In this document: one piece after another, positions 33,103 through 41,952 of the stretch
How the letters are laid out: every line of letters starts with the position of its first letter
Position numbering within the stretch: position 1 is the stretch's first letter
DNA from: CAVUAT01 sp963848045
GTDB lineage: Bacteria; Actinomycetota; Thermoleophilia; Solirubrobacterales; 70-9
Direction: 5' to 3'
NCBI GenBank assembly: GCA_963848045.1
Contig: CAWKCC010000004.1
Location: 620,001-684,000 of the forward strand
Length of the DNA: 64,000 nucleotides
The notes under the pieces: model-generated
Seen by the model: the letters and a program-made list of their open reading frames with translations, nothing else
Database searches by the model: none
What the model was told of the DNA's origin: nothing
Program-made: the position numbers and the translations under genes

Positions 33103-33560
33103 TCGAGCAGGGTGGCGCGGCTCCCGACTTCACGCTGCCCGACCAAAACGGCGACGAGGTGACCCTCAGCGAGCTGCGCGGCTCGCCGCTGGTCCTCTAC
33201 TTCTACCCCCGTGCCGACACCCCGGGCTGCACCACCCAGGCCTGCGGAGTGCGTGACCATGGCGCCGACTACTCGAGCGCGGGCGCGCGGGTGCTGGGCA
33301 TCTCGCCCGACTCGGTGGCCGACGTCAAGAAGTTCGCCGACAAGCACTCGCTCGACTTCACCCTGCTCGCCGACTCCGACCACTCGGTCGCCGAGCTCTA
33401 CGGCACCTGGGTCGAGAAGAGCATGTACGGCAAGAAGTTCATGGGCGTGCAGCGAGCGACCTTCATCATCGACGCAAGGGGCAGGGTTGCGAAGGTCCTT
33501 CCGAAGGTGCAGCCGAAGAAGCACGACGCCGAAGTGCTGGAGGCGCTCGCCGAGCTCTGA
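33099..33560 (+). CDS. bcp: Thiol peroxidase of the Bcp/peroxiredoxin Q type
   Basis: A 153-residue peroxiredoxin that reduces hydroperoxides. The peroxidatic motif is PRADTPGCTTQAC at about 38-50; the first Cys is the peroxidatic one and the second, five residues later, is the usual Bcp resolving Cys. The FYPRADTPG environment and the DSDHSVAELYGTW segment match Bcp proteins. Start is TTG 33099 in a TTGA overlap with the preceding stop; the protein begins right at the family N-terminus. Convergent with the Na+/Ca2+ exchanger-like gene. Confidence 0.94.
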   Translation: MIEQGGAAPDFTLPDQNGDEVTLSELRGSPLVLYFYPRADTPGCTTQACGVRDHGADYSSAGARVLGISPDSVADVKKFADKHSLDFTLLADSDHSVAELYGTWVEKSMYGKKFMGVQRATFIIDARGRVAKVLPKVQPKKHDAEVLEALAEL

Positions 33561-33570
33561 GGGCCCGAAG

Positions 33571-33592
33571 AGGCGGCTGCGCGACGCCGCTT
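33571..33592 (+). terminator. Weak terminator candidate after bcp
   Basis: AGGCGGC / GCCGCTT forms a 5- to 7-base stem with an eight-base loop, followed by a short TTT, eleven bases past the bcp stop. It is weak but in the right place. Confidence 0.35.
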
Positions 33593-33636
33593 TGAGGGGC
33601 GGTCCCGTTGACGGCGCCCGCATTGGCCGAACTGGG

Positions 33637-34632
33637 CTAGACCGCCACCACCAAGATGAAGACCCCGTAGAGCGCGAACCAGAGCAGCACCGGAAGCAGC
33701 TCGAAGCGGTCGCGCAGGCGCAGCGCGAAGTAGGCGAGCAGGCCGCCCGCCAGGCCGAGCGCGACCGAGAGCGCCGCGCTGCCGCTCAGCTCCCAGTCGG
33801 TGAAGATCAGCCCGATCCCGACCGGGATCGTCGATTGGAAGACCATCGCCCCGGTGATGTTGCCGAGCGCCAGGCTGTCCTTGCCCTCGCGAACCCAGAA
33901 GAAGCTGTTGACCTTCTCGGGGAGCTCGGTCGCCAGCGGGGCGAGGATCAGCGAGAGCACGATCGCCTCGACGCCGATCGTCTCGGCCACGTTCAGCAGC
34001 TCCTCGACGAACAGATGGGCGCCGCCGACCATCGCGGCGAGCCCGACCAGCACCTGGACCCCGGCGATCGCCAGCGAGGGGTCCTGCTCGTGGCCGCGGC
34101 GCCGCTCCATGATCAGCGGGTTGAGCGTCTCGTGGTCCTGCACATCCCCCCCGCCTCGCAGCGTCCAGGCGACGTAGACGACGTAGGAGGCGAAGAAGAC
34201 GATGCCGGCAGGGATCCGGATCCCCTCCGGCGCCCCGAAGCCGAGGGCGAGCCCGAGCCCGAAGAAGACCATGAAGAAGGCGAGGTCGCGGTCGAGGGTC
34301 GGCACGTGCGCGGTCAGCTCGTTGCCCTGCGGGCGCCGCCTGCGATAGACGTAGGCGGTGAGGCCGACCAGGCCCATGGCCAGGGTCGCAAGTAGGAAGG
34401 GCGCCCCGACGATCGCCCCGATTGCGACGTCCTCGCTCTTGGTGGCTCCGAGCAGCGCCACGATCGCGATCAGCGTCTCGGGCAGCGCGGTGCCCACCGC
34501 CGCGAGCAGGCTGCCCACCGCCCCCTCGCCCACGCCCAGGCGGTGCCCGATCCACTCGATCGCGTTGGTGAACAGCAGCGCCCCGGCGAGGATCACCGCA
34601 AAGCTGACGATCAGATAGCCGAAGTCCTCCAC
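33637..34632 (-). CDS. Sodium/calcium exchanger family membrane protein
   Basis: A 331-residue polytopic protein with the two-fold CaCA design. The first alpha-repeat holds GTALPETLIAIVALLGAT at about 47-64; the second holds LAPLATELPEKVNSFFWV near 231-248, each with the acidic residue that binds the cation. About ten helices are expected. A hydrophilic loop (RGGGDVQDHETLNP) separates the halves. GTG 34632 starts it, 20 bases after the stop of the CAX-type gene. The ion could be Ca2+ or another divalent cation. Confidence 0.88.
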   Translation of the reverse strand: MEDFGYLIVSFAVILAGALLFTNAIEWIGHRLGVGEGAVGSLLAAVGTALPETLIAIVALLGATKSEDVAIGAIVGAPFLLATLAMGLVGLTAYVYRRRRPQGNELTAHVPTLDRDLAFFMVFFGLGLALGFGAPEGIRIPAGIVFFASYVVYVAWTLRGGGDVQDHETLNPLIMERRRGHEQDPSLAIAGVQVLVGLAAMVGGAHLFVEELLNVAETIGVEAIVLSLILAPLATELPEKVNSFFWVREGKDSLALGNITGAMVFQSTIPVGIGLIFTDWELSGSAALSVALGLAGGLLAYFALRLRDRFELLPVLLWFALYGVFILVVAV

Positions 34633-34651
34633 GTCTGAGCTCCCTCCGTCC

Positions 34652-35818
34652 CTAGGCGTAGAAGAAGGTGATCGCGAGGATCACGTAGACGGCCAGCAGC
34701 TGCACGCCCTCGAACCAGGTGGACTCCCCCTCGCTGGTGACCTGAAAGGCGACCAGGGCGGCGATCACGACGGCCGCTATCTCGAAGCCGTTGAAGACCA
34801 GCGGCATCGGGGCCGGGCCGAGGAAGAACGACGTGATCACGAGGATGGGAGCGACGAAGAGCGCGATCTGGGCGCTGGAGCCGATCGCGATGTTGACCGA
34901 GAGGTCCATCTTGTCCTTGACGGCGACCAGCACGGCGACCCAGTGCTCGGCGGCGTTGCCGACGATCGCGACCACGATCACCCCGATGAAGAACTGGCTC
35001 AGCCCGATCGCGTCGGACGCATCCTCGATCGAGCCGACCAGGATCTCGGACATCACCCCGACCGCGATCCCAGCGAGGGCGAGAGCGATCACCGAGGTGC
35101 GGATCGACCATCCCCAGCTGTCGTCATGCGCCTCGTCGTCGTCGCTGAGCGGGTTGAACAGGTCGCGATGCGTGCGCAGGCTGAACAGCAGTCCGAGCAC
35201 ATAGGTGGCGATCAGGACGATGGCGACCGCGAGCGAGAGCCTCTCGACGGTGCTGTCGAACTCGACCAGCTCCTGATCGACCCCGGGCAAGCCCTGGCCC
35301 TCGACCAGCTCGTAGACCGCCGGCATCACGAGCGCCGCCACCGCCAGGAACAGCATCAGGGACTGCACGCCCGCCGCGGTGCGGTCGAACTTCTGTGACT
35401 TGCGCCCCGGGACCAGCCCACCGGCGAGCATCGCGGCGCCCATGACCAGCAGGATGTTGCCGATTATCGAACCGACGATCGAGGCCTTGACGACCTCCTG
35501 GAGGCCGGCGCCCAGTGCGAACAGGGCGATGATCAGCTCAGGCGCGTTGCCGAAGGTGACGTTGAGCAGGCCGCCGACGCCGGGACCCGACTGGGACGCG
35601 ACCTCCTCGGTCGCCCGCCCCATCAGCGCCGCGGTCGGGATCACCCCCAGGGCGGAGGAGGCGAAGATAAGCGACGAGGACGCGTCCGCGAGCGCAAGCG
35701 CGATCGCGAGCGGGATGAACGGCACCAGCAGATACGGCCAGCCCAGCGGCGTCAGGAAGAAGCGCGCGTTGAGCTCCGGGGCGCGCCCGCGGGATGTCTC
35801 GCCCTCGCCTGCGGCCAT
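34652..35818 (-). CDS. Calcium/proton antiporter (CAX family)
   Basis: A 388-residue polytopic antiporter. The CAX alpha-1 signature FGNAPELIIALFALGAG is at about 88-104, and the alpha-2 signature IVGNAAEHWVAVLVAVKD lies near 283-300; both contain the cation-binding Glu. A cytoplasmic acidic loop (SDDDEAHDDSWG) in the centre is common in this family. Such proteins export Ca2+ using the proton gradient. It is the first gene of a two-gene antiporter unit and divergent from nothing; its upstream neighbour is a lipoprotein gene on the same strand, 30 bases away. Confidence 0.9.
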   Translation of the reverse strand: MAAGEGETSRGRAPELNARFFLTPLGWPYLLVPFIPLAIALALADASSSLIFASSALGVIPTAALMGRATEEVASQSGPGVGGLLNVTFGNAPELIIALFALGAGLQEVVKASIVGSIIGNILLVMGAAMLAGGLVPGRKSQKFDRTAAGVQSLMLFLAVAALVMPAVYELVEGQGLPGVDQELVEFDSTVERLSLAVAIVLIATYVLGLLFSLRTHRDLFNPLSDDDEAHDDSWGWSIRTSVIALALAGIAVGVMSEILVGSIEDASDAIGLSQFFIGVIVVAIVGNAAEHWVAVLVAVKDKMDLSVNIAIGSSAQIALFVAPILVITSFFLGPAPMPLVFNGFEIAAVVIAALVAFQVTSEGESTWFEGVQLLAVYVILAITFFYA

Positions 35819-35848
35819 CCGCCTCAGCCTACGGGCCCTGCCGCGCGG

Positions 35849-36955
35849 CTACTTGCCGAGCAGCGCCGCGCACGCCTCGAGCGCCGCCTGGCCCTGGGCC
35901 GTCTGCAGGCACTCCAGGTAGGCCTGGGAGGCGCTGCTGCTCGGCTCGCCCGTGGAGCCCCCCGCCTGCGGCGACCCGCCGCTACCACCCGGGGCGGCGC
36001 CGGCGCCTTCGAGCGCGGAGCCGAGGTCACCGAGCGAACCCGCGTCCACACCGAACTGCCCCAGCAGGGAATCGAGCGGCTCGGCATTGGCCGGAGCGCT
36101 GATCTCCTGGGGCTCGTTGAGCTCGCTCAGCGTCAGAGCGAGATCGAGGCTGAGCGACTCCGTGGCGCTCTCGCCGCCGCCGGGGGGGTTGAGCACGATG
36201 CTCGCCTCGATCTTGCGCAGGACGTTGTCGTCGGCTCCGGTGTAGATGTCGAAGTCGGCGCTCTCGACGATGCCGCTGAGCTGGTCGAGCTGGTCGAGCT
36301 GGCCGGGAGCGACCTGCTGGGCGGCGTCGGGGGCGTTCTGGGCGATCTTGCGGATGTCCGCCACCAGCCTGGGCACATCAGCCTGGCCCGAGATCTGGAT
36401 CGTCTCGGTGCCCTCGACCTCGGTGGTGCCCTCGTTGGAGAGGTCGGTGAGCCAGTTGGTGGGGTCGATGCCGATCGACGCGAGGAAGTTGCCCCCGGCC
36501 TGGGCCGACTCCTGCTGGTTCTGACGCGAGACCTGGGCGAACGTGGTGGCGATCTGCCGGACCGCCGCGGCCGGGACCTCGTAATCGGTGTCCTGGAAGC
36601 TCACGAACGCCCTGTCGCCGGTCAGGATGAGCCCGGCGCTTCCCGAGAAGTCCTGGTTGGCGCTGTCGAGCTTCGCCTCGGCCGTGACGTCGAAGCTCGG
36701 CAGCTCGCCGTCGCCGCCGCCCTGGAAGGGGCCTCCCAGGGTCGCCTCGAGGGTGCCGGCATCGGTGCCGCCCTCGGCGGTGACGTCTACGCTGAGCTCG
36801 AAGACCCCGCTGGCGATCTGCTCCTCGTTGCCGAAGGTCGCACGCAGGACCTCCGCCGGGTCCTCGTCGCCGCCGCTGCCACCGCCGCAGGCGGCGAGCA
36901 GCAGCGCCGTGAGGAGCATCAGGGCGACGGCGAACGGTGCGCGAAAGCGGTGCAA
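35849..36955 (-). CDS. Putative lipoprotein, LppX/LolA-like beta fold
   Basis: A 368-residue exported lipoprotein. TTG 36955 is preferred: AGGAGAGG lies eight bases before it and the protein then starts MHRFRAPFAVALMLLTALL with the lipobox LLAAC. The body is rich in beta-strand segments typical of lipoproteins that hold a lipid (SGVFELSVDVTAEGG, LTGDRAFVSFQDTDYEV, FDIYTGADDNVLRKIEAS). The C-terminus is a Gly/Ser linker and a short Cys-containing helix. The LppX/LprG-like link is an inference from the pattern. It shares a 109-base divergent region with the cyclase gene. Confidence 0.75.
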   Translation of the reverse strand: MHRFRAPFAVALMLLTALLLAACGGGSGGDEDPAEVLRATFGNEEQIASGVFELSVDVTAEGGTDAGTLEATLGGPFQGGGDGELPSFDVTAEAKLDSANQDFSGSAGLILTGDRAFVSFQDTDYEVPAAAVRQIATTFAQVSRQNQQESAQAGGNFLASIGIDPTNWLTDLSNEGTTEVEGTETIQISGQADVPRLVADIRKIAQNAPDAAQQVAPGQLDQLDQLSGIVESADFDIYTGADDNVLRKIEASIVLNPPGGGESATESLSLDLALTLSELNEPQEISAPANAEPLDSLLGQFGVDAGSLGDLGSALEGAGAAPGGSGGSPQAGGSTGEPSSSASQAYLECLQTAQGQAALEACAALLGK

Positions 36956-37064
36956 GGTCGGACCTCTCCTGGCTGGTGGGGTGCGGCGAAGCCAGACTAG
37001 CGCAAGGCTCGTTGCCCCTCGCGCGGCCGTGGCGGGCACCGCGACGCTGCCCTATCTTTGCCTC

Positions 37065-40000
37065 ATGGCCGCCGGCAGAACCTGCCCGTCCTGCGCCGCC
37101 GAGAACCTCGACGTCGCCCGCTTCTGCATGGCTTGCGGGCACGAACTGGCGCCGCGCTGCCCGGGCTGCGGCGCGGAGAATCCCGCCGCCGCGAGGTACT
37201 GCATGGAGTGTGGCACCGAGCTCGGCCCCGGGGTCGACAGGGAGGCCCGCGCAGCGACGCCGACGGGCGGCGGGCTCGAGGCCCCTCCCGAGGAGCGCCG
37301 GCAGGCCTCGGTGCTGTTCGCCGACCTCTCGGGCTACACGGCCGCGGCCGAGCGCATGGACCCGGAGGCCGTCAAGGCGCTCGTCGACCGCACCCTGCGG
37401 CGGCTGGGCGAGGAGATCGAGCGCTTCGGTGGCACGATCGACAAGTTCATAGGCGACAACGTGATGGGGGTCTTCGGGGCGCCCGTCTCGCACGAGGATG
37501 ACCCCGAGCGGGCGGTCCGGGCCGGGCTCGCCATGCAGGCCGCGATGGAGGAGGCCAACCGCGAGAGCTCCGAGCGCCACGGCGCCGTCTTCTCGCTGCG
37601 GGTTGGGATCAACTCGGGCGAGGTGATGGCGGGGGCCGTGGGCGACCGCTACACGGTGATGGGCGACGTCGTCAACGTCGCCGCCAGGCTGCAGGCCGCC
37701 GGCCGGCCGGGCTCGGTGACGGTGGGCGAGCCCACCTTCAGGGCCAGTCGCGGCGCGATCTCCTACGAGCAGCTCGAGCCGCTCGTGCTCAAGGGCAAGG
37801 AGGAAGCCGTGCCGGCGTGGGAGGCGACCGGGGTGCTGGACGAGCCCAGGCGCGCCATGCTGCGGGCGGAGACCCCGCTGATCGGCCGCGAGGAGGAGGC
37901 CGGGCTGCTCGCCTCACTGGCGGAGCGGGTGGAACGCGAGGGCCGGCCCTACCTGGTCACCGTGCTGGGCCAGGCGGGCGTGGGGAAGTCGAGGCTGCTG
38001 CGCGAGCTGACCGAGTCGCTCGCGCAGTCCGAGCAGCCGCCGATCGTGCGCCAGGGCCAGTGCACCCCCTATGCCGGCATCTCCTACCTGGCTCTGGTCG
38101 AGGTGCTCCGCGAGGAGTTCGCGCTGCTCGATACCGACACGCCGCAGGAGGCCTGGCTGAAGCTCAGCGGTGGGGTCGAGGAGCTGATGGAGGAGCTCGG
38201 GGAACCCGGGTCTGGCCTCCGCAACGCCGCGCTGCTGGCCGTCCCGCTGGGGATCGAGATCCCCGAGAGAGCCGGTGCACCGGCGCCCGACGAGGACCCG
38301 CAGCGCATGCGCGAGGCGCTCTTCTCGGCCGCCAGGGCCGTGATCGAGGGCGTCGCCCGCCGCCGCCCCTTGGTGCTCTCGATCGACGACATCCACTGGG
38401 CCGACGACGGCATGCTCGACCTGATCGACCACCTGGCGCGCTGGGTGCGGGGGCCGCTGCTGCTCGTCTGCCTTGCTCGCGACGAGCTGCTCGAGCGCCG
38501 CCCGAGCTGGGGCGGTGGCCGCCGCAACGCCACCGCGATCGCGCTCGAGCCGCTGACGGAAGACGAGACCCGCGAGCTGGTCGCCGCGCTGATGCCGGAG
38601 GCCGGCGACGGGCGGGCCGAGGTCGTCCCCGAGGTCGCCGAGCGCTCGGGCGGCAACCCCCTGTTCGCCGAGGAGATGGTCAACCGCCTGCTCGAGGAGG
38701 ACACCGTCGAGGCGGCGACGCTGCCCGGCACCGTGCAGGCGCTGCTCGCCGCGCGCCTCGACTCGCTGGGCCGGCTCGAGCGACGGCTGCTGCAGCACGC
38801 CGCCGTGGTCGGACAGGTCTTTTGGGAGGGCTCGCTGGAGAACGCGGCACGCGAGGAGGGCCTCGACCTGGTGGCGATCCTCGCGGAGCTGGAAGACAAG
38901 GACCTCGTGGTCCCCGCGCCCCGCAGCCGGCTCGCCGGCGAGCGCGAGTACGCCTTCAAGCACGGGCTGATCCGCGACGTCGCCTACGGGATGCTCCCGA
39001 AGGCGGTGCGCGCCCGCAAGCACGTCGAGGTGGGGGAGTTCATCCGCAACCGCGCCGGAGCCGGCGTCGACGCCTTCGTCGGGCTGATGGCCGAGCACTA
39101 CGCCCGCGCCGCCACGCTGGGGGCCGAGGCGGGCCTGGAGACGGCGGAGCTGGCTGATCTCCGCCGAGATGCCGTGAAGCTGCTCGAGGCGGCCGGCGAC
39201 GCAGCCGCAGCGCTCTACTCGAACGCCGAGTCCCACGAGCGCTACTCGGCCGCGCTCGAGCTGGACGCCGAGCTCGATCCCGGCGACCGGGCCCGGATCG
39301 GCGAGAAGCAGGGCGACGTCGCGCTGCGCATGGGCCGGGTGGACGCGGCCGTCGAGGTCTGGGAGCGCTGCCTCGAGCATCACCGCGCAGAGGAGAACCT
39401 GGCGCGGATCGCGGATCTGCACCGCAAGATCGGGGCGGCGCTGTGGCACAAGGGCGAGCGCCGCTCCTCGATCGAGAACTACCAGCGGGGCATCGACCTG
39501 CTCAAGGACGGGCCGCCGTGTATCGAGCTCGTGCGCCTCTATGAGGAGGCGGCCTCGCTTTACATGCACACCGGCGACAACATGCTCGCGATCTACGCAT
39601 CCGAGAAGGCGCTCCGCCTGGCCGAGCAGCTCGACGAGCCTCGCGCCGCCAGCCGGGCCCACGGGATCTTCGGCCGGGTCTTCGGTCGCATCGGCGACTC
39701 CGAGAAGGCCCGCGAGAACCTCGAGCGCTCGGTCGCCCTGGCGCGCGAATCCGACCGCGGCGAGGCGGTGCGCGCGCTGCTCACGCTCGGATACCACCTC
39801 GAGGTCTCCGAGGCCGACTACCCGGGAGCCGAGAAGGCCTACCGAGAGGCCCTGGAGCTTGCAGAGGAAGTGGGTGATCTGCCCTCCCAGGTGGAGCTGC
39901 ACGCCGCGATCGGCCAGCTCGCGATCGAGTCCGCGGACTGGGCTGAGGTCGAGCGCGCCACCGAGGCCAGCGCCAGCCTCGCCGAGCGCGAGGGCCTGCA

Positions 40001-40628
40001 GGGCAAGCTCTGCTTCCCCTCGCTGCTGCGGGGTGTGCTCGCCTGGCGCCGCGGCGAGTGGGACGAGGCGGCCAAGGCCTTTCGCAGCGCTCACGAGCTG
40101 GGCGAGCAGGCGGGTCGCCCCGAGGTCGCCTTCGAGGCCCTGCGCCGTCTGTCGCTGACCCTGCGCGAGGGCGGCGACCTCGCGGCCGCCGAGACGGAGC
40201 TGGCGAAGGCGCTCGACATCTGCGAGCGGGCAGGTCTGATCGCGCAGTCGGTCCAGGCGATCTCTGGGCGCGCGGTCGTGTTGGCTCTCGCCGGCCGCGC
40301 CGAGCAGGCGAGCGCCGCAGCCGAGGAGGCCGAGCGCCTCGCCGACCGGCTCCACTACCCGGTGGGCCAGGCGGCCAAGTCGGAGGCGGCCGCCGCCTGT
40401 GCCGAGACCCGGCCCGAGGCCGACGCGCGGATGGAGGAGGCGCGCCGGCGCTGGAACGAGCTCGGCCGGCCGCTCGACGCAGCGGGGTGCACGCTCGTGC
40501 GCGCCAGGATGATCGCCGAGGCCGACCCCGAGCACTCGGCGGCGCTGCTCGACGAGGCCGCTCGCGCCTACGACGAGCTCGACGTGCCGGGCCTGGCCAA
40601 CCGGGCGCGCCAGCTGATCTCGGCCTGA
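37065..40628 (+). CDS. Zinc-ribbon / adenylate cyclase / AAA ATPase / TPR signalling protein
   Basis: A 1187-residue cytosolic protein. Two zinc ribbons open it (C7, C10, C21, C24 and C32, C35, C46, C49). A class III cyclase domain spans about 80-235 with both metal-binding Asp residues (D87 in FADLSG; D131 in FIGDN) and the transition-state Asn and Arg in GDVVNVAARLQ, so it should be active. An AAA-type ATPase follows, with Walker A LGQAGVGKS near 300 and SIDDIHWADDG near 440. The rest (about 690-1187) is a long TPR array. ATG 37065 starts it; the longer open frame upstream is antisense to the lipoprotein gene. Confidence 0.92.
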   Translation: MAAGRTCPSCAAENLDVARFCMACGHELAPRCPGCGAENPAAARYCMECGTELGPGVDREARAATPTGGGLEAPPEERRQASVLFADLSGYTAAAERMDPEAVKALVDRTLRRLGEEIERFGGTIDKFIGDNVMGVFGAPVSHEDDPERAVRAGLAMQAAMEEANRESSERHGAVFSLRVGINSGEVMAGAVGDRYTVMGDVVNVAARLQAAGRPGSVTVGEPTFRASRGAISYEQLEPLVLKGKEEAVPAWEATGVLDEPRRAMLRAETPLIGREEEAGLLASLAERVEREGRPYLVTVLGQAGVGKSRLLRELTESLAQSEQPPIVRQGQCTPYAGISYLALVEVLREEFALLDTDTPQEAWLKLSGGVEELMEELGEPGSGLRNAALLAVPLGIEIPERAGAPAPDEDPQRMREALFSAARAVIEGVARRRPLVLSIDDIHWADDGMLDLIDHLARWVRGPLLLVCLARDELLERRPSWGGGRRNATAIALEPLTEDETRELVAALMPEAGDGRAEVVPEVAERSGGNPLFAEEMVNRLLEEDTVEAATLPGTVQALLAARLDSLGRLERRLLQHAAVVGQVFWEGSLENAAREEGLDLVAILAELEDKDLVVPAPRSRLAGEREYAFKHGLIRDVAYGMLPKAVRARKHVEVGEFIRNRAGAGVDAFVGLMAEHYARAATLGAEAGLETAELADLRRDAVKLLEAAGDAAAALYSNAESHERYSAALELDAELDPGDRARIGEKQGDVALRMGRVDAAVEVWERCLEHHRAEENLARIADLHRKIGAALWHKGERRSSIENYQRGIDLLKDGPPCIELVRLYEEAASLYMHTGDNMLAIYASEKALRLAEQLDEPRAASRAHGIFGRVFGRIGDSEKARENLERSVALARESDRGEAVRALLTLGYHLEVSEADYPGAEKAYREALELAEEVGDLPSQVELHAAIGQLAIESADWAEVERATEASASLAEREGLQGKLCFPSLLRGVLAWRRGEWDEAAKAFRSAHELGEQAGRPEVAFEALRRLSLTLREGGDLAAAETELAKALDICERAGLIAQSVQAISGRAVVLALAGRAEQASAAAEEAERLADRLHYPVGQAAKSEAAAACAETRPEADARMEEARRRWNELGRPLDAAGCTLVRARMIAEADPEHSAALLDEAARAYDELDVPGLANRARQLISA

Positions 40629-40632
40629 GCCG

Positions 40633-41070
40633 ATGGCGCGCTGGCGACAGCAGGCGTTGATCGAGGCTCCGATCGGGACGATCTGGGAGCTGCTCGTCGA
40701 TCCCGCGCGCTTTCCGGAATGGGCCGGCGACTCGATCCAGACCACCGGCTATCCGACGAAGATCGAGAAGGGCTCCAGGTTCAAGCAGACCAGCCCCGGC
40801 CCGCTGAGGCTCCCGGTCACGACCACCTTCGAGGTCGAGGAGCTCGACGACCTGCACGAGATCAAGCTGCGCTGCACGTCGAGCGGCTACTACTCCCGCT
40901 GGCGCCTGACCGAGGCGCGCGGGCAGACCTTTGCCGAGGTCGAGATCGGGGTCGACTCGAGCGGGAGCGGCGTGAGGGGCCGGCTTGCGAGCGTGACGAT
41001 GACGCAGGGTCATCTGCGGCGGGTGGTCGACGAGAGCCTCGACGGCCTGCGCCGCGCGGTCGCGGAATAG
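40633..41070 (+). CDS. SRPBCC (START-like) family protein
   Basis: A 145-residue protein with the helix-grip fold: ALIEAPIGTIWELLVDPARFPEWAG is the typical opening (about 8-32), and the closing long helix MTQGHLRRVVDESLDGLRRAV forms the cavity lid. Members bind hydrophobic ligands or act as cyclases; nothing identifies the ligand here. It begins four bases after the cyclase stop, so it is probably translated with that signalling protein. Confidence 0.85.
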   Translation: MARWRQQALIEAPIGTIWELLVDPARFPEWAGDSIQTTGYPTKIEKGSRFKQTSPGPLRLPVTTTFEVEELDDLHEIKLRCTSSGYYSRWRLTEARGQTFAEVEIGVDSSGSGVRGRLASVTMTQGHLRRVVDESLDGLRRAVAE

Positions 41071-41080
41071 AATCGCCGCG

Positions 41081-41554
41081 ATGACGCCGGCCAAGGCCAA
41101 GACCTGGGTCCTGACGGGCTCACTCGAGAACTTCCGTATCAACGTGGAGCGCGGCTTCGACGTGATCGGCTTCAAGGAGCGCCGGCGCAACCAGGCCGAG
41201 GAGTTCGAGCCGGGGGACGAGATCGTCTTCTACGTGACCGGCGTCAAGGCCTTCGGTGGGATCGCCCGCGTCAACTCCGAGATGTTCGAGGACCGAGAGC
41301 CGATTTGGCCGCAGGGGAAGAAGCGCGCGCCGGAGCCCTATCCCTGGCGAGTCGGGGCCGAGCCGGTGCTGGTGCTCGACGAGCGGGACTTCGTCCCAGC
41401 CGAGGAGCTCGTCGGGGAGCTCGAGCACACCTCCAAGTGGCCCGCCGAGCACTGGCACCTCGCGTTCCAGGGACAGCTGAGGACGATCGGCGAAGCCGAC
41501 GCGAAGCTGCTCTCCGACCGACTGCGGGCAGCCGCGCCGGCCCGCTCAGCGTGA
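41081..41554 (+). CDS. EVE-domain protein
   Basis: A 157-residue protein of the EVE family (PUA/YTH-like fold). KTWVLTGSLENFRINVERGF opens it, EFEPGDEIVFYVTGVKAFGGIA forms the ligand pocket wall, and WRVGAEPVLVLDE follows. EVE domains bind modified nucleobases in DNA or RNA and often sit with restriction or RNA-quality systems. No restriction gene is nearby here. It overlaps the next gene by four bases (GTGA). Confidence 0.88.
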   Translation: MTPAKAKTWVLTGSLENFRINVERGFDVIGFKERRRNQAEEFEPGDEIVFYVTGVKAFGGIARVNSEMFEDREPIWPQGKKRAPEPYPWRVGAEPVLVLDERDFVPAEELVGELEHTSKWPAEHWHLAFQGQLRTIGEADAKLLSDRLRAAAPARSA

Positions 41555-41952
41555 GCGACGAGCCCGGAGGGCGCGTGCACGAACGTCATTTCTCGCCCGA
41601 CGAGGCCAACGCGATGCTGCCCCGCCTCAAGCCCCTGCTGCGGCAGCTGCGCGACGCGAAGGAGGAGCTGACCGACGCCGACGCGCACGAGCTGCTGGCC
41701 GAGGCGGCGCCCTCCAACGGGGGCGGCGAGGCCGGGCGCCAGGTGGGCGAAGCCTTCCTTCAGGTCAGGGGGCTGCTCGGGTCGCTGGAGGCCGCCGGCA
41801 TCGTGCTGCGCGACATCGATCGCGGGCTGCTGGACTTTCCGGCGCTGATCGACGGTCGCGAGGTCTATCTGTGCTGGGAGCTGGGCGAGGACGAGGTCGG
41901 CCATTGGCACGAGCTCACCTCGGACTACCGTGGCCGCCGCCCGCTGGACTGA
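41551..41952 (+). CDS. DUF2203-like protein
   Basis: A 133-residue protein from GTG 41551, overlapping the EVE gene stop as GTGA. The sequence RHFSPDEANAMLPRLKPLL opens a helical part; the C-terminal half has GIVLRDIDRGLLDFPAL, REVYLCWELGEDEVGHWHE and a final Arg-rich tail, matching the DUF2203 pattern (WELGE...WHE). Function is unknown. The conserved Cys, Trp, Glu and His in the last 40 residues could form a metal or catalytic site (inference). It overlaps the next gene by 23 bases. Confidence 0.8.
   Translation: MSDEPGGRVHERHFSPDEANAMLPRLKPLLRQLRDAKEELTDADAHELLAEAAPSNGGGEAGRQVGEAFLQVRGLLGSLEAAGIVLRDIDRGLLDFPALIDGREVYLCWELGEDEVGHWHELTSDYRGRRPLD

Noticed and set aside
37914..40745. 943-residue open frame antisense to the cyclase/TPR gene
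   Set aside because: Compositional shadow; the sense protein has cyclase, AAA and TPR features.
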